Shown piece after piece: positions 1 to 9,590 of a stretch of 64,000 nt of DNA. The position numbers and the translations under genes were made by a program. Below the pieces are notes generated by a model, which was not told where the DNA came from, did no database searches, and was given only the letters and a program-made list of their open reading frames with translations. The stretch comes from Streptomyces apocyni (GTDB lineage Bacteria > Actinomycetota > Actinomycetes > Streptomycetales > Streptomycetaceae), in the NCBI RefSeq assembly GCF_009739465.1, contig NZ_WHOM01000036.1, positions 124,001-188,000 on the forward strand, in the 5' to 3' direction. The first letter of the stretch is position 1. Every line of letters starts with the position of its first letter.

Positions 1-1497
1 GATCGCCACACGGCGCGGGATACAATAAAACACTGCACCGGGAGCCGGGAGCCGGGAGCCGGGAGCCGGGAGCCGGGAGCCGGGAGCCGGGAGCCGGGAG
101 CCGGGAGCCGGGAGCCGGGAGCCGGGAGCCGGGAGCCGGGAGCATTCGGGCTTACCGCTGAATGGCTGGTGCACGACAGTGAGTTGATCCCAGCCGCCAT
201 CGTGCTCTCGCACGACGAGCAGCGCGCCCGCCTGCGGCAGGGCTGCCCGCAGGCCGTACCCCTGTCTCACGTCGTCGGCGACCCCTGCATGGACCAGATC
301 CAGGCCTCACTTCCGTTCCGGAGCGAGTACCGTGCCGCACTCGGCGTACGGCCTGGTCAACGGCTGCTCCTGCTGACCTCCACCTGGGGACGGCGGTCGC
401 TTCTCGGCGGGGCGGCCGACGTGGTGGGGCGCGCGCTCGCCGAACTCCCCCGCGACGAGTTCCGTGTCGTCGCGGCCATCCACCCTAACGCCTGGTACGG
501 GCACGGTGGTTGGCAGATCCGGTCCTGGCTGGAGCCGTATGTCAGGGCCGGGCTGATCCTGCCCGAGCCCGCGACCGACACCTGGAAGGCCGCACTGTGC
601 GCGGCCGACGCCTTCCTAGGCGACCACGGCTCGCTGACCCTGTACGCGGCGGGGCGCGGACTGCCGGGCCTGCTGGCCTCGTTCGACGAGGAGAGCGTCG
701 CCGCCGGGTCCCCGATGGCGCGGCTCGGGGCGCTGCTGCCCCGGGTCCACCCGTCCGCACCGCTGGCCGGGCAACTCGCGGCGGCCCTGCGCGACCAGCC
801 GGACAGCCCCGGCCTGGCCGACGCCTCACGGCTGGTCACCTCGCGCCCCGGCCAGGCCCTTGCCCGCCTCAGACGGCTCTGCTACCGGACCCTCGACCTG
901 GCCGAGCCCACGCGGCCGGTCGTACCCCACCCCGTACACCTGCCCCCTCCCGTCGCCTCCGGACGCCAATCCCCGCTGGACCAGGCCGTGTTCGCCGACG
1001 CCCGAGTGGCCGCGCGCGACCCGGCTGGCCGCGCCACCGTTTTGCTGCGCCGCTACCCCGCCGAGCCACAGGCCCGGGGCCGCCGGACGCACATGCGCGA
1101 CCCGCAGGTCGTCGTCGACGAGGGCGAACCAGACCCTCGCTGGGCGAACGTCGCCGACGTCGTCGTCTCGCGCGGGTCGCGATCCGAAGAGCTGTTCGCG
1201 CGGCACGCGGGCTGCTGGATGGTCGTCGAACCCACCTCACACGCGGCCTGCCGCCTGCGCCTGCGCGACGGCGCCGGGCACATCGCCCGCTGGACCACGC
1301 GCCCGTGGTGGGCGACACCGGCGGTCGCCGCGTCGGCTCTGGGCGCCTGTCTGGCCCACTTCGGGGACGACTGGGAGGGCGAGGTCGCGGTACACGCGGG
1401 CGACGAACTCCCCTTGGGCGTACTCCTCGTGCACCAGAGCGCCCCCCACGGGCCAGCGGCGCACACCACCGACCCAGACGTCCAGATCGAGTACTGA
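1..1497 (+). CDS. GT-B/CDP-glycerol-transferase-like protein, 5' end outside window
   Basis: The frame is open from base 1 through the heptanucleotide repeat to the stop at 1497. The first ordinary start inside the window is GTG at 169, but the residues just before it (GLTAEWLVHD) resemble family sequence, so I read the gene as continuing upstream. Visible features are GDPCMDQI near the start and GDHGSLTLYAAG in the middle, which resemble the nucleotide-binding half of GT-B glycosyltransferases and CDP-glycerol/teichoic acid polymerases. No signal peptide or membrane helix is seen in this part. The last third (after about 1000) lacks recognisable motifs. The family assignment rests on short motifs only. 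The gap to the convergent STAND gene is 36 bp. Confidence 0.6.
   Translation, partial: DRHTARDTIKHCTGSREPGAGSREPGAGSREPGAGSREPGAGSREPGAFGLTAEWLVHDSELIPAAIVLSHDEQRARLRQGCPQAVPLSHVVGDPCMDQIQASLPFRSEYRAALGVRPGQRLLLLTSTWGRRSLLGGAADVVGRALAELPRDEFRVVAAIHPNAWYGHGGWQIRSWLEPYVRAGLILPEPATDTWKAALCAADAFLGDHGSLTLYAAGRGLPGLLASFDEESVAAGSPMARLGALLPRVHPSAPLAGQLAAALRDQPDSPGLADASRLVTSRPGQALARLRRLCYRTLDLAEPTRPVVPHPVHLPPPVASGRQSPLDQAVFADARVAARDPAGRATVLLRRYPAEPQARGRRTHMRDPQVVVDEGEPDPRWANVADVVVSRGSRSEELFARHAGCWMVVEPTSHAACRLRLRDGAGHIARWTTRPWWATPAVAASALGACLAHFGDDWEGEVAVHAGDELPLGVLLVHQSAPHGPAAHTTDPDVQIEY
38..143. repeat. 15-copy CCGGGAG heptanucleotide tandem repeat
   Basis: Fifteen perfect head-to-tail copies of the 7-mer CCGGGAG plus one extra base. 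In the frame of the downstream gene there is no stop; three units (21 bases) encode the heptapeptide GSREPGA, so the tract reads as five protein repeats. Because 7 is not a multiple of 3, gaining or losing one unit shifts the frame. TACAAT at 21-26 just upstream resembles a -10 box, so the tract could instead be a 5' leader. Confidence 0.93.
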
Positions 1498-1533
1498 GCG
1501 TCGCGGGACAGGTCGGGTCGGGTCGGGGAAGGC

Positions 1534-3741
1534 TCAGGTGCCCGCGCCGCCGCGCCGTTCCGGCCCGGCGAGCCTCGCGCGGGCCTCCGCGGCGCGGAGG
1601 CTGCCGATGCCGGTGTAGGCGTTGAGCGCCATCTGCCAGTCCTCGCGGGCTTCTTCGGTGGCTGATTGGGCCACGTGAGCGTCTCCTCGGAGGAGGCGGG
1701 CATCCGCCTCCTCCTTGGGGGCACCGCGGCCCTGGAACAGGTCCAGAGCCTCGGTCAGCAGGGTGACGGCCTGGTCGGGGTGGCCCGCCGCCAGGGCGGA
1801 CTCCGCGTGGCGGGTCAGCGTGCGGGCCTCGTTGTAGCGGTCGGGCGTGGGGAGATCGGCGAACTGGCGGCGCGCCGCCACGAGAAGCCCGGCGGCCTCC
1901 TCGTGGTGGCCAGCGGCGCTCGCGGCCCGGCCCCGGTGGTAGGTGAGCAGCGCCCGGCCGCGCGCGTGGTCGAGATCGCCGAGCGCGTCGATGGCCTGCC
2001 CGAACAGGTCCGCGGCCGCCTCGGGGCGGTCCTGCGCGAGGGCGACCAGACCAAGCCCCTCCAGCGCGGTCGATTCGGTACGGGCGTGCCGCGCGCGCCG
2101 TGCCGCCTCGCGTGCCGCCTCGTAGTGCCGCGCTGCCGCTACCGGGTCGCCGCCCTGGTCGAAGTGGGCGAAGGCCAGTTCGTAGTGCATACGGGCAGAG
2201 ACCAGGAGCGCGTCGGCAGGCGGCGTGGGCAGTTCCAAGCGCCGGGTCGCCGCCTCCACTCCCAGGCCGCACACCTCGACCCACAGCGTGTGGTGCTTAC
2301 GGCGGAAGAAGACCCCGCGCAGCGCCTCGACCAGTTCGCAAACCTGTCCGTACCGCTGGGCCCGCAGCGCGAGACCGGCCACCGCGACGGCGTTCTCGCG
2401 GTCCGCCTCCACCGCGTCCAGCGCCTCCTCCTCGGAGCTGAACACCTCGCTGAGCAAGTCGGGTTCGGTGAACACCGCGCCGATGCGCCAGCGCTTGGAT
2501 ACCAGGTGCTCGGCGGCCGCCGCGCGCCACAGATACCACGCCGCCAGGGTCGATCCGACCTCGGTGGCCTCGTCAACGCCCCCGTCTGGTGTGGGCGCCG
2601 ATTGGGCGAGTTCCCTCGCGTACTCGTGCACCAGGCGATTCATCCGGCACCGCCCCTGGAGCCGTCGTTCGAGCAGACTGCCATCCAGCAGGGTGCGTCT
2701 GATCCGGGCCCCCTGCTCAGCGCCGCCCGCAAGTGCGTCCACCAGCTCGTCCGCGAACTCGGGGGTGGGATTGAGGCCGAGTGCCCGGAAGACCCTGGCC
2801 GCTGGCGCGTCCAGGGCACGGTAGGACACCTCGAACACCGCGGTCACCTCGAAGGCGGCGTCATCCGCGGACGGCTCGTCGGGCATGGCCAGCGCCTCCA
2901 GCAGCGAGCGGCGACCGGTCAACTGCCGGGCCAGCGCGTCCAGTCCGCCGTCCAGCGGATCGGCGGCGCGGGCCCCCGCGATACGCGCGGCGAGCGGCAG
3001 CCCGCCGAAGGCGGGGATCACGGCGCGCAACAGCTCGCCGTCCCCGGGCTGTTCGGCTCCCGTGGCGTCAGCGGCGTACCGGAACAGTTCCGCGCACGCG
3101 GCGTCGTCCAGGCCGTCGACCGGCACGTACACCGGTCTGGACGGCAGGGCGGCGCGGAGGCGGCCCAGCAGTTGGCGGCTGGTGACCAGGACCAGGCTCG
3201 CGGGATGGCCCGGCAGCAGCGGTGGAACCTGTGCGGCGTTGACGACGCCGTCCAGGACGACCAGGCAGGGAGCATGCGAAGTGAGCGAGCGGAAGTAGGA
3301 GCCCAACGCCAGTACACCGGCAGGCAGTTCGTCACGCGGAATGCCCAGGAGGCCGATGAACGCCTCCAGCACACCGGCCGTGTCGCTCGGGTGCAGCTCT
3401 CCGCGCGGGCTCATGTCCACGTAGAACACCCCACCGGGAAAGTCCGCTGACCGCTCGGCGACCCAGTACAGCACCACCCCCGACTTCCCGACGCCGGGCG
3501 CCCCGGTGATCACGACGACCTGCGCCGAGGTGCGGGCGCCGAGACCGTCGGTGAGCGCGTCCAGGCGCGCACGGATCAGCTCCCGGTCGACGAACCCGTC
3601 CGGTGGCGCGGGCTGCATGCGCGGGATGCACGATGGCCGCACCTGGGCCTGCTGGACGAGCGTGGCGTACTGCGCCTGGACAATCGTCTGGGCGTTGCCG
3701 CCCGACATGCTGTTGGAAACCGAGTGCACCCGGCAGCACAC
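1534..3741 (-). CDS. STAND-type NB-ARC/TPR signalling or regulatory protein
   Basis: About 735 residues. The NB-ARC core has a P-loop GAPGVGKSG (residues 80-88), a Walker B-like CLVVLDGV, an LVLVTSR sensor and a GGLPLA motif. It is followed by a winged-helix-like region and a C-terminal half of TPR-like helices (paired A/Y/F residues about every 34 residues). No BTAD or LuxR output domain is present. The N-terminus instead has a short segment NSMSGGNAQTIVQAQ (residues 10-24), which resembles the amyloid-like signalling motifs found at the N-termini of some actinobacterial NLR/STAND proteins. The start used is GTG 3741; ATG 3708 is an alternative, and neither has a strong Shine-Dalgarno. Function is inferred: an ATP-dependent switch that responds to a ligand or partner protein. 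Confidence 0.8.
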   Translation of the reverse strand: MCCRVHSVSNSMSGGNAQTIVQAQYATLVQQAQVRPSCIPRMQPAPPDGFVDRELIRARLDALTDGLGARTSAQVVVITGAPGVGKSGVVLYWVAERSADFPGGVFYVDMSPRGELHPSDTAGVLEAFIGLLGIPRDELPAGVLALGSYFRSLTSHAPCLVVLDGVVNAAQVPPLLPGHPASLVLVTSRQLLGRLRAALPSRPVYVPVDGLDDAACAELFRYAADATGAEQPGDGELLRAVIPAFGGLPLAARIAGARAADPLDGGLDALARQLTGRRSLLEALAMPDEPSADDAAFEVTAVFEVSYRALDAPAARVFRALGLNPTPEFADELVDALAGGAEQGARIRRTLLDGSLLERRLQGRCRMNRLVHEYARELAQSAPTPDGGVDEATEVGSTLAAWYLWRAAAAEHLVSKRWRIGAVFTEPDLLSEVFSSEEEALDAVEADRENAVAVAGLALRAQRYGQVCELVEALRGVFFRRKHHTLWVEVCGLGVEAATRRLELPTPPADALLVSARMHYELAFAHFDQGGDPVAAARHYEAAREAARRARHARTESTALEGLGLVALAQDRPEAAADLFGQAIDALGDLDHARGRALLTYHRGRAASAAGHHEEAAGLLVAARRQFADLPTPDRYNEARTLTRHAESALAAGHPDQAVTLLTEALDLFQGRGAPKEEADARLLRGDAHVAQSATEEAREDWQMALNAYTGIGSLRAAEARARLAGPERRGGAGT

Positions 3742-4070
3742 CCCCGTCCGCTCTGGTCACGGCTGCCAGTCGAAGTCTCGCAGGGCTATGCCGTAGCCGC
3801 CGCCATATTTCGGCCACGGTCTGGAAGGTGTTGGCCGAGCTGACCCTGCTGGAGAGCCGCATCGGCGGGGCGCTCGGTGAAGAGCGCGACGACCGTCCGG
3901 GTGGGGCATATACAGCGCACCCGGCCGCAGTTCGGACATACAGGAACGAGGAAAGACATGCTCCCAATGTGCCGCACCCAGATGAGAATTTCCTGGGAGT
4001 AGAAGGTAACGGATGTGCGACGGGGCGCCGCGGCACGGCGGCGGAACGGCTGGCAGGTAGCCTCGGGATC
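3742..4070. other. intergenic region between divergent STAND and YciI-like genes
   Basis: 329 bases without a convincing gene. It should contain both divergent promoters, but I see no clear -10/-35 pair. A minus-strand frame of 57 codons (3959-3786) has several cysteines but no spaced ribosome site. Confidence 0.5.
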
Positions 4071-4373
4071 ATGTTCGTACTTGAGCTGACCTACACCGCA
4101 CCCCTGTCCGACGTGGAGAAAGAGATGGCCGCGCACATCTCCTGGCTCGACGAGCACTACGCGTCCGGGGTCTTCATCGCATCGGGTCGGAAAAACCCGC
4201 GGGACGGCGGAGTCATCCTGGCGGTCGGCGAGGACCGCGCCCGCATCGAGGAGATCGCCGCGGCAGACCCGTTCAGCGTCGCGGGGGTGTGCGCGTACCG
4301 CGTCACGGAGTTCATCGCGACCAAGACGGCCCCGGACCTGGCCGCGTACCGCCAGCCCCAGCCCCAGCCCTAG
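4071..4373 (+). CDS. YciI-family (dimeric alpha-beta barrel) protein
   Basis: 100 residues, beginning MFVLELTYTAPLSDVE and containing HISWLDEHYASGVFIASG, the layout of YciI/YCII-related proteins: a ferredoxin-like fold with a conserved His in the H-x-x-x-L region and a following SG turn. These proteins usually act as small cytoplasmic enzymes or binding domains; the substrate is unknown. The DNA frame stays open upstream to 3603, but family homology starts at ATG 4071. The C-terminus ends in a Gln-Pro repeat (QPQPQP), and the repeated DNA continues past the stop. Confidence 0.8.
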   Translation: MFVLELTYTAPLSDVEKEMAAHISWLDEHYASGVFIASGRKNPRDGGVILAVGEDRARIEEIAAADPFSVAGVCAYRVTEFIATKTAPDLAAYRQPQPQP

Positions 4374-4399
4374 CTCCAGATCCAGATCCAGCTCTCGCC

Positions 4400-5191
4400 C
4401 TAGCCTCTGAGCTGGGCGAACTGGTGGACCGCTGCCTGCGCGTAGGCGATACGTGGGTCCAGTTGGTCGGCGCGGTAGCGGTAACCCGCGCTCATATGGC
4501 GGAACTCCAGGGCGGCCCGCGCGAAAGGCCACGCACCGCGCGGGCGCCAGGCGATGTGCTTGGGGCAGCTCCACACCGTGAGCCCGACGCCTTCGCTGAG
4601 GGTGACGAGCGCGACCAGCAGCGACACGGCGAAGAACAGGCACCAGAGGGGCAGCAACAGCACGAAGCCGAGCCAGTCCGGCCAGCCACCCTTGTATCCG
4701 ATCAGCGGCGTGCGGCCGTCGGCGAACTCGATCCGCCAGCGGTAGCGCCCGAAGCGGTGGGGGCGGCCACGGTCGATCGTGGCCAGGACGTCCAGGTGCT
4801 CGTCCAGGACGGTGAACCAACGGGGCTCGCCCTTGGGGAGCGGCTCCGGTCGTACGGAGCACAGGGCCCGCTGGTCGGCGTCGCGCAGCACGAAGAGCGG
4901 GTGCATCTCGCCGGTTCGGGTGAGGGTCCGCATCCGCGCCTCGACCTCCGCGACGGTCACCTGCCGGGCGGAGGGGTCTGTCGGGGGTCGGGTGGCGCGG
5001 GTGGGGGCGGGGGTGCGGGATACCGCCGGGGACAACACGTTGCCCGGCTCGACCAGTTCGATGTACGCCGCCGCGTTCTCGGCGCGGTGCTCGGCGTCGG
5101 GCAGCACCATCAGCGAGCTGCCTTCGGCCCAGCGCCCGGCGTGCGCTCCGCTGCTGCCGTCCACCTCGATGGAGAACCCTGTCGCCGCCAT
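4400..5191 (-). CDS. unrecognised protein with one hydrophobic hairpin
   Basis: 263 residues, not matched to a family I know. The N-terminal 175 residues are soluble, including a proline/threonine-rich linker near residues 58-72 and a beta-rich section with GRPHRFGRYRWRIEF. A strongly hydrophobic stretch follows (about residues 177-207, containing LGFVLLLPLWCLFFAVSLLV), which can span the membrane once or as a tight hairpin, then a short basic tail. There is no signal peptide, so it is probably an integral membrane protein with a large cytoplasmic part. It is convergent with the YciI-like gene (27 bp apart). Confidence 0.65.
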   Translation of the reverse strand: MAATGFSIEVDGSSGAHAGRWAEGSSLMVLPDAEHRAENAAAYIELVEPGNVLSPAVSRTPAPTRATRPPTDPSARQVTVAEVEARMRTLTRTGEMHPLFVLRDADQRALCSVRPEPLPKGEPRWFTVLDEHLDVLATIDRGRPHRFGRYRWRIEFADGRTPLIGYKGGWPDWLGFVLLLPLWCLFFAVSLLVALVTLSEGVGLTVWSCPKHIAWRPRGAWPFARAALEFRHMSAGYRYRADQLDPRIAYAQAAVHQFAQLRG

Positions 5192-5320
5192 CTCCCGCTG
5201 CTCCCCTGCTCGTTGCGCCCTGCCTGTCGCGGCGGCCCGGGGGGCGATTATGCCAACGCGGGGCCGCCGACGGCAGGGTGTCGCGCCACCGGACGGATCG
5301 CCGGGGCTGGCTCTGCGGGG

Positions 5321-6478
5321 TCAGGTGCGCAGCCGGGCGATGCGGCCCTGTTCGCCCGAGGCCCAGCACGCGCGGTCCCGGGTGCAGGTGACCGTGTCGT
5401 ACGAGCCGGTGTCGACCGTCCGCCAGGTGCGGCCGCCGTCCGTGGTCAGGTCGGTGCCGGTGGGGCCGACCGCCAGCGCGGCCGACCTGCTGTGCGGCAG
5501 CCAGGTGACGCCGGAGCGGTAGGCGGGTGGCGGTGTGGCGGACGGTGTCCAGGTGCGGCCGCCGTTGGCGCTGCGGGCCGCGGCCCGCGGCGACGCGTGG
5601 CCGGTGCGGTAGTCGCCGCCGACCACGATGCCGTGCGTACGGCCCTGGAAGGCCGCGGCGAAGACCCCGCGCGCGGGTTCCCCGGCCGGGATCGGCGCCT
5701 TCGTCGCGGTCCAGGTCAGGCCACGGTCGCCGGAGTGCAGCACGCGCGCGTGGGAGCCGCCGCCGGTGGTCAGCCAGACGTCCCGGGGTCCGGAGCTGAC
5801 CAGGCACTGGCCGCTCGCGGCGAATCCGGCCTCGCCCTCCAGGGCCGGGGGCATGCCGTCATCGGGCAGCACTTTCCAGGAGCGGCCGCCGTCGGATGTG
5901 GACAGGATGCGGAACCTGCCGTCCACGGGGTCGCTCATGGCGAGCCCGTGTCTGCGGTCGAAGAAGGTGAGGCAGTCGTAGAACGCCCGCGGCTCGGTGT
6001 TGCGGAAGGACTCGGTCCAGGTGGTGCCGCCGTCCTCGGTGCGCAGCATCCGGGACGCTTCGCCCTCGCCGATCGCCAGCACCACCGCGCGACGGCCGTC
6101 GAAGGCCTCGATGTCGCGGAACTCCAGTCGCTCGTCCACGGCACCCGGCGGTGAGACATCCCGCCAGCTACGGCCGCCGTTGGTGGTACGCAGCACGGTG
6201 CCGCCAGAGCCCGCGGCCCAGGCGGTGCGCTTGCTGACAGCGGCGAGACCGCGGAAGCGGACGTCGGTGCCGGTGTGGGTGAGCTGCCAGCCGGGCCACC
6301 TGGTCTCAGCGCGTGCGACGGATTCGCCGGGTGCGGCGGATTCGGCGGGTGCGGCGGCATCAGCAGGTGCGGTGGGTGCGGCCGATGCTGGTGTGGTCAG
6401 TGCGGCGGCGAGCGCCGCTCCGCACGTCGCTAAGGCCATCAAGCGGCGCACAGGTCTCGTCTTCCCCAGTCCCCTCAT
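5321..6478 (-). CDS. exported BNR/Ycf48-like beta-propeller protein
   Basis: 385 residues starting at ATG 6478 with a signal peptide (RPVRR, hydrophobic ALATCGAALAAAL, then ASAA). A short Ala/Pro linker follows, then repeated beta-propeller units, each with an Asp-box-like motif: TTNGGRSW, TEDGGTTW, TSDGGRSW, SGDRGLTW, SANGGRTW and TTDGGRTW. These are BNR/Asp-box repeats of the sialidase/Ycf48 type. Catalytic sialidase residues are not evident, so a binding or assembly role outside the membrane is more likely than an enzyme. The frame is open upstream to 6718, but the signal peptide sets the start. It diverges from the SsgA-like gene over 172 bp. Confidence 0.82.
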   Translation of the reverse strand: MRGLGKTRPVRRLMALATCGAALAAALTTPASAAPTAPADAAAPAESAAPGESVARAETRWPGWQLTHTGTDVRFRGLAAVSKRTAWAAGSGGTVLRTTNGGRSWRDVSPPGAVDERLEFRDIEAFDGRRAVVLAIGEGEASRMLRTEDGGTTWTESFRNTEPRAFYDCLTFFDRRHGLAMSDPVDGRFRILSTSDGGRSWKVLPDDGMPPALEGEAGFAASGQCLVSSGPRDVWLTTGGGSHARVLHSGDRGLTWTATKAPIPAGEPARGVFAAAFQGRTHGIVVGGDYRTGHASPRAAARSANGGRTWTPSATPPPAYRSGVTWLPHSRSAALAVGPTGTDLTTDGGRTWRTVDTGSYDTVTCTRDRACWASGEQGRIARLRT

Positions 6479-6650
6479 GGGCGGCGAAGCTAGCCGAGTC
6501 CACGGGCAGCGTCCAGGGTGCCTGCCTCGGTGACACAGCTCACCTCCGCCGGTGTGCACGGAATCCGCCATTCCGCCGTCTAAGCAGGTACCAGGCCGTA
6601 TCCGGTTACCGGCCGTAGCATCCGCACCAGCTGTCGTAAGGGAGCAGGCG

Positions 6651-7067
6651 TTGACCACTGTCATCGAGCAAGCGGTCGAGGCGCGCCTCGTCGCCGCCGC
6701 ACCACGCATGGCGACCATTCCCGCGACGCTCCACTACGACTCCCACGACCCGTTCGCCGTACGGATGGCGTTCCCCGCTCCCGCGACGCTGGAGGGTGTG
6801 GAGGTGTCCTGGGCGTTCGCCCGTGAGCTGCTCACGGTCGGTATCGAGGGCCCGGCGGGCGACGGCGACGTACGGGTCCGGCCGTACGGCTACGACCGGA
6901 CCGTGCTGGAGTTCCACGCACCCGAAGGCACCGCGGTGGTGCATGTGCACACCGCCGAGCTGCGCCAGTTCCTGAAGCGCGCCGCGACGCTGGTGCCGCT
7001 GGGGCACGAACACCTGCTGCTTGACCTGGACGAGGACCTCGCGGAGCTCATGCGCGACGCCTGCTGA
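6651..7067 (+). CDS. SsgA-family sporulation/cell division protein
   Basis: 138 residues, beginning at TTG 6651 with GGGAG at 6640-6644. It has the SsgA-like (SALP) family layout: PATLHYDSHDPFAVRMAF, then VSWAFARELLTVGI and GDVRVRPYGYDRTVLEF, then LRQFLKRAATLVPLGHEH. SALPs are actinomycete proteins that guide septum placement and peptidoglycan remodelling in sporogenic aerial hyphae, by recruiting FtsZ or spore-wall enzymes. The length matches SsgB-type members (about 137 aa), but I cannot tell which paralogue this is. It stands alone, followed by an IS relic. Confidence 0.9.
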   Translation: MTTVIEQAVEARLVAAAPRMATIPATLHYDSHDPFAVRMAFPAPATLEGVEVSWAFARELLTVGIEGPAGDGDVRVRPYGYDRTVLEFHAPEGTAVVHVHTAELRQFLKRAATLVPLGHEHLLLDLDEDLAELMRDAC

Positions 7068-7110
7068 CGACCTGGGTGTAATGCCTGGGGCCCAGGCGGA
7101 TTCGTTTGGT

Positions 7111-7182
7111 TCATGGGGTGGACCAGAGGAAGGTGTCTGCGCTGTGGCGTCCTGCCAGAGCGTTCTGTCGGCCGGTCGCATT
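7111..7182 (-). pseudogene. IS5-type transposase 3' end, relic 1
   Basis: On the minus strand, 7182 to 7111 reads NALAGRHSADTFLWSTP then stop, matching the C-terminal end of the better preserved copy at 11.9 kb (LAGLHSAGIF, then LWSA stop after a frameshift). The DNA also aligns: GGACCAGAG, CGCTGTGG and GTCC are shared in order. Everything upstream of these roughly 24 codons has been lost, replaced by the sensor kinase gene end at 7198. Confidence 0.7.
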
Positions 7183-7197
7183 GCTCGGGCCGCGCGA

Positions 7198-8717
7198 TCA
7201 GCTCGCTGGAGGGAGTGGCAGGACGAGGCGGAAGGTGACGCCGCGGTCTTGGCCCGTGTCGAGTTCGAGGCGTCCTCCGTGACCCTCGGCGATGGCGGTG
7301 GCGATGGCCAGGCCCAGGCCGGAGCCGCCTCGTGCCCGGGTGCGTGCGGGGTCCACCCGGTAGAAGCGCTCAAACACGCGTGCCGCGTCGGCGGCAGGCA
7401 GTCCCGGGCCGTCGTCCTCGACCTCGATGACGGCGACCCGGGTTCCGGCCGGGAAGGACGGTGCCATGCTGATGCGTCCCGGTGCGTGCGTGCCACCGGT
7501 GCGGGCACCTGCGCGGCCCGCACCCACGCGGACGTGGATGCGGCTGCCGGGCGGGGTGTGGGTGTGGGCGTTCGACAGTAGGTTCTCAACGATCTGCCGG
7601 AGACGGTGGGGATCTCCCACGACTTCCACCACGTCCAGTTCCCCTTCCTCCGCATCGGTGTTGGTGTCGGTGGGGCGCTCGCGTAGGGGGGACAGGCTCA
7701 CGGGGTGTCCCGGTCGTTGCAGGGCTGCTGAGCTCACCGCGTCTGCTGCCAGGGACAGCAGGTCCACGTGTTCTTGCTGGTAGTCGGGGTGCCGGTCCAG
7801 TTGGGCGAGTAGTTGGAGGTCGTCGACAAGCAGGCTCATCCGTTCGGCGTTCTGGGCGATGTGCCGGTCGGCTTCCTGCCGCTCGCTCGTGGTGCGGCGG
7901 TCGGAGCGCAGCGCGAGCTGGGCGAATCCCTGGATGGCGGTCAGCGGGGTGCGCAGTTCGTGTCCGGCGTCGGCGACGAAGCGGCGCAGCCGTGTCTCCG
8001 ACGTCTCGCGCTCGTGCAGGGCCTGCTGGAGTCGGTCGAGCATGGTGTTCAGTACGGTGCCGAGCCGTCCGATCTCGGTTTGCGGGTCGGTGTCGGGCAG
8101 CCGTAGGTCGAGCTGCCCGGCGGTGATGGCCTCGGCGGTGCGCTCCATGCGGGTCAGCGGCAGCAGGCTGAGCCGGACCACCTCACGGCCCAGCACCCAC
8201 AAGGCTGCCACGGTGATGATGAGCAGCAGGCCGTTCAGCCAGAGGATCTTTGACGTGGCCCCGTCCACGGTGTCGAGCGGCAAGGCGATGACGACGGTCA
8301 GGTCGCGTGGTCCGTCCCGGCGCAGGACGCGCCAGTTTCCGTCTCCGGTGTCGGCTGCCACCGAGACCGGGCTGCCTTCCGTGGGCAGGAGGCGGTCGAT
8401 GCTGTCGGGGAGCTGGGGGCCCGGCTCGTCGTCCAAGCCGAGTTTCTGGGGCAGGCGGTTGCCGCGGGCGTCGTAGAAGTAGACGCGGAAGTCCGAGGGC
8501 AGCGCCTCGCGTTCCGGCTTGCCGGGGCGGCGCGTGTCGAGGAAGGCGGAGGCGGGCGTGGGCCGGAAGTCGGCGAGCCGCTGGTCGACGCCGTCGAGGA
8601 GCCAGGACCGCAGGACGACGAAGCCGATCAGCTCGGCGGCCAGCACGGCCAGGGTGGCCAGCGCGGTGACTCCGAGGACGAGACGCCGGCGCAGCGAGCG
8701 GGGCGCGCGGAGGCCGG

Positions 8718-8721
<4 letters not shown>
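7198..8721 (-). CDS. sensor histidine kinase of a two-component system
   Basis: About 507 residues from TTG 8721, whose TTGA overlaps the response regulator stop. Order of domains: short basic N-terminus, TM1 (LGVTALATLAVLAAELIGFV), an extracytoplasmic sensor of about 130 residues, TM2 (LWLNGLLLIITVAALWVL), HAMP, a HisKA box with phospho-acceptor His (FVADAGHELRTPL), then HATPase boxes N (NLLSNAH), G1 (VEDDGPGLP) and G2 (GGSGLGLAI). An unusual Gly/Arg/Pro-rich insert (GAGRAGARTGG and following) sits between the N and G1 boxes. It is the last gene of a set with the regulator and the MacB-like exporter, suggesting that it senses an envelope stress or compound handled by that exporter. Confidence 0.93.
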
Positions 8722-9455
<734 letters not shown>

Positions 9456-9590
9456 ATCGGCACTACGATCCGTTCTCTCACCAGGGTCCCGGCACCCGCC
9501 GTCCCCGCCAGGAGGCTATCCCGCGCCGGGCCCGGCGCGCCGTCGGCGTGGGGACGCGCCGGGCCCGGTGCGGGAGCAAAGCAGGTTGTG

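Noticed and set aside
38..143. CRISPR-like array
   Set aside because: Units are 7 bp and contiguous with no spacers; it is a simple tandem repeat.
1666..3450. 594-codon plus-strand frame opposite the STAND gene
   Set aside because: Shadow frame caused by high GC; the minus strand has clear NB-ARC motifs and the plus frame has none.
3786..3959. 57-codon cysteine-containing minus-strand ORF (CPNCGRVRCICP)
   Set aside because: The only upstream purine run touches the start codon, Cys spacing fits no known zinc or Fe-S motif, and it sits in the divergent promoter region.
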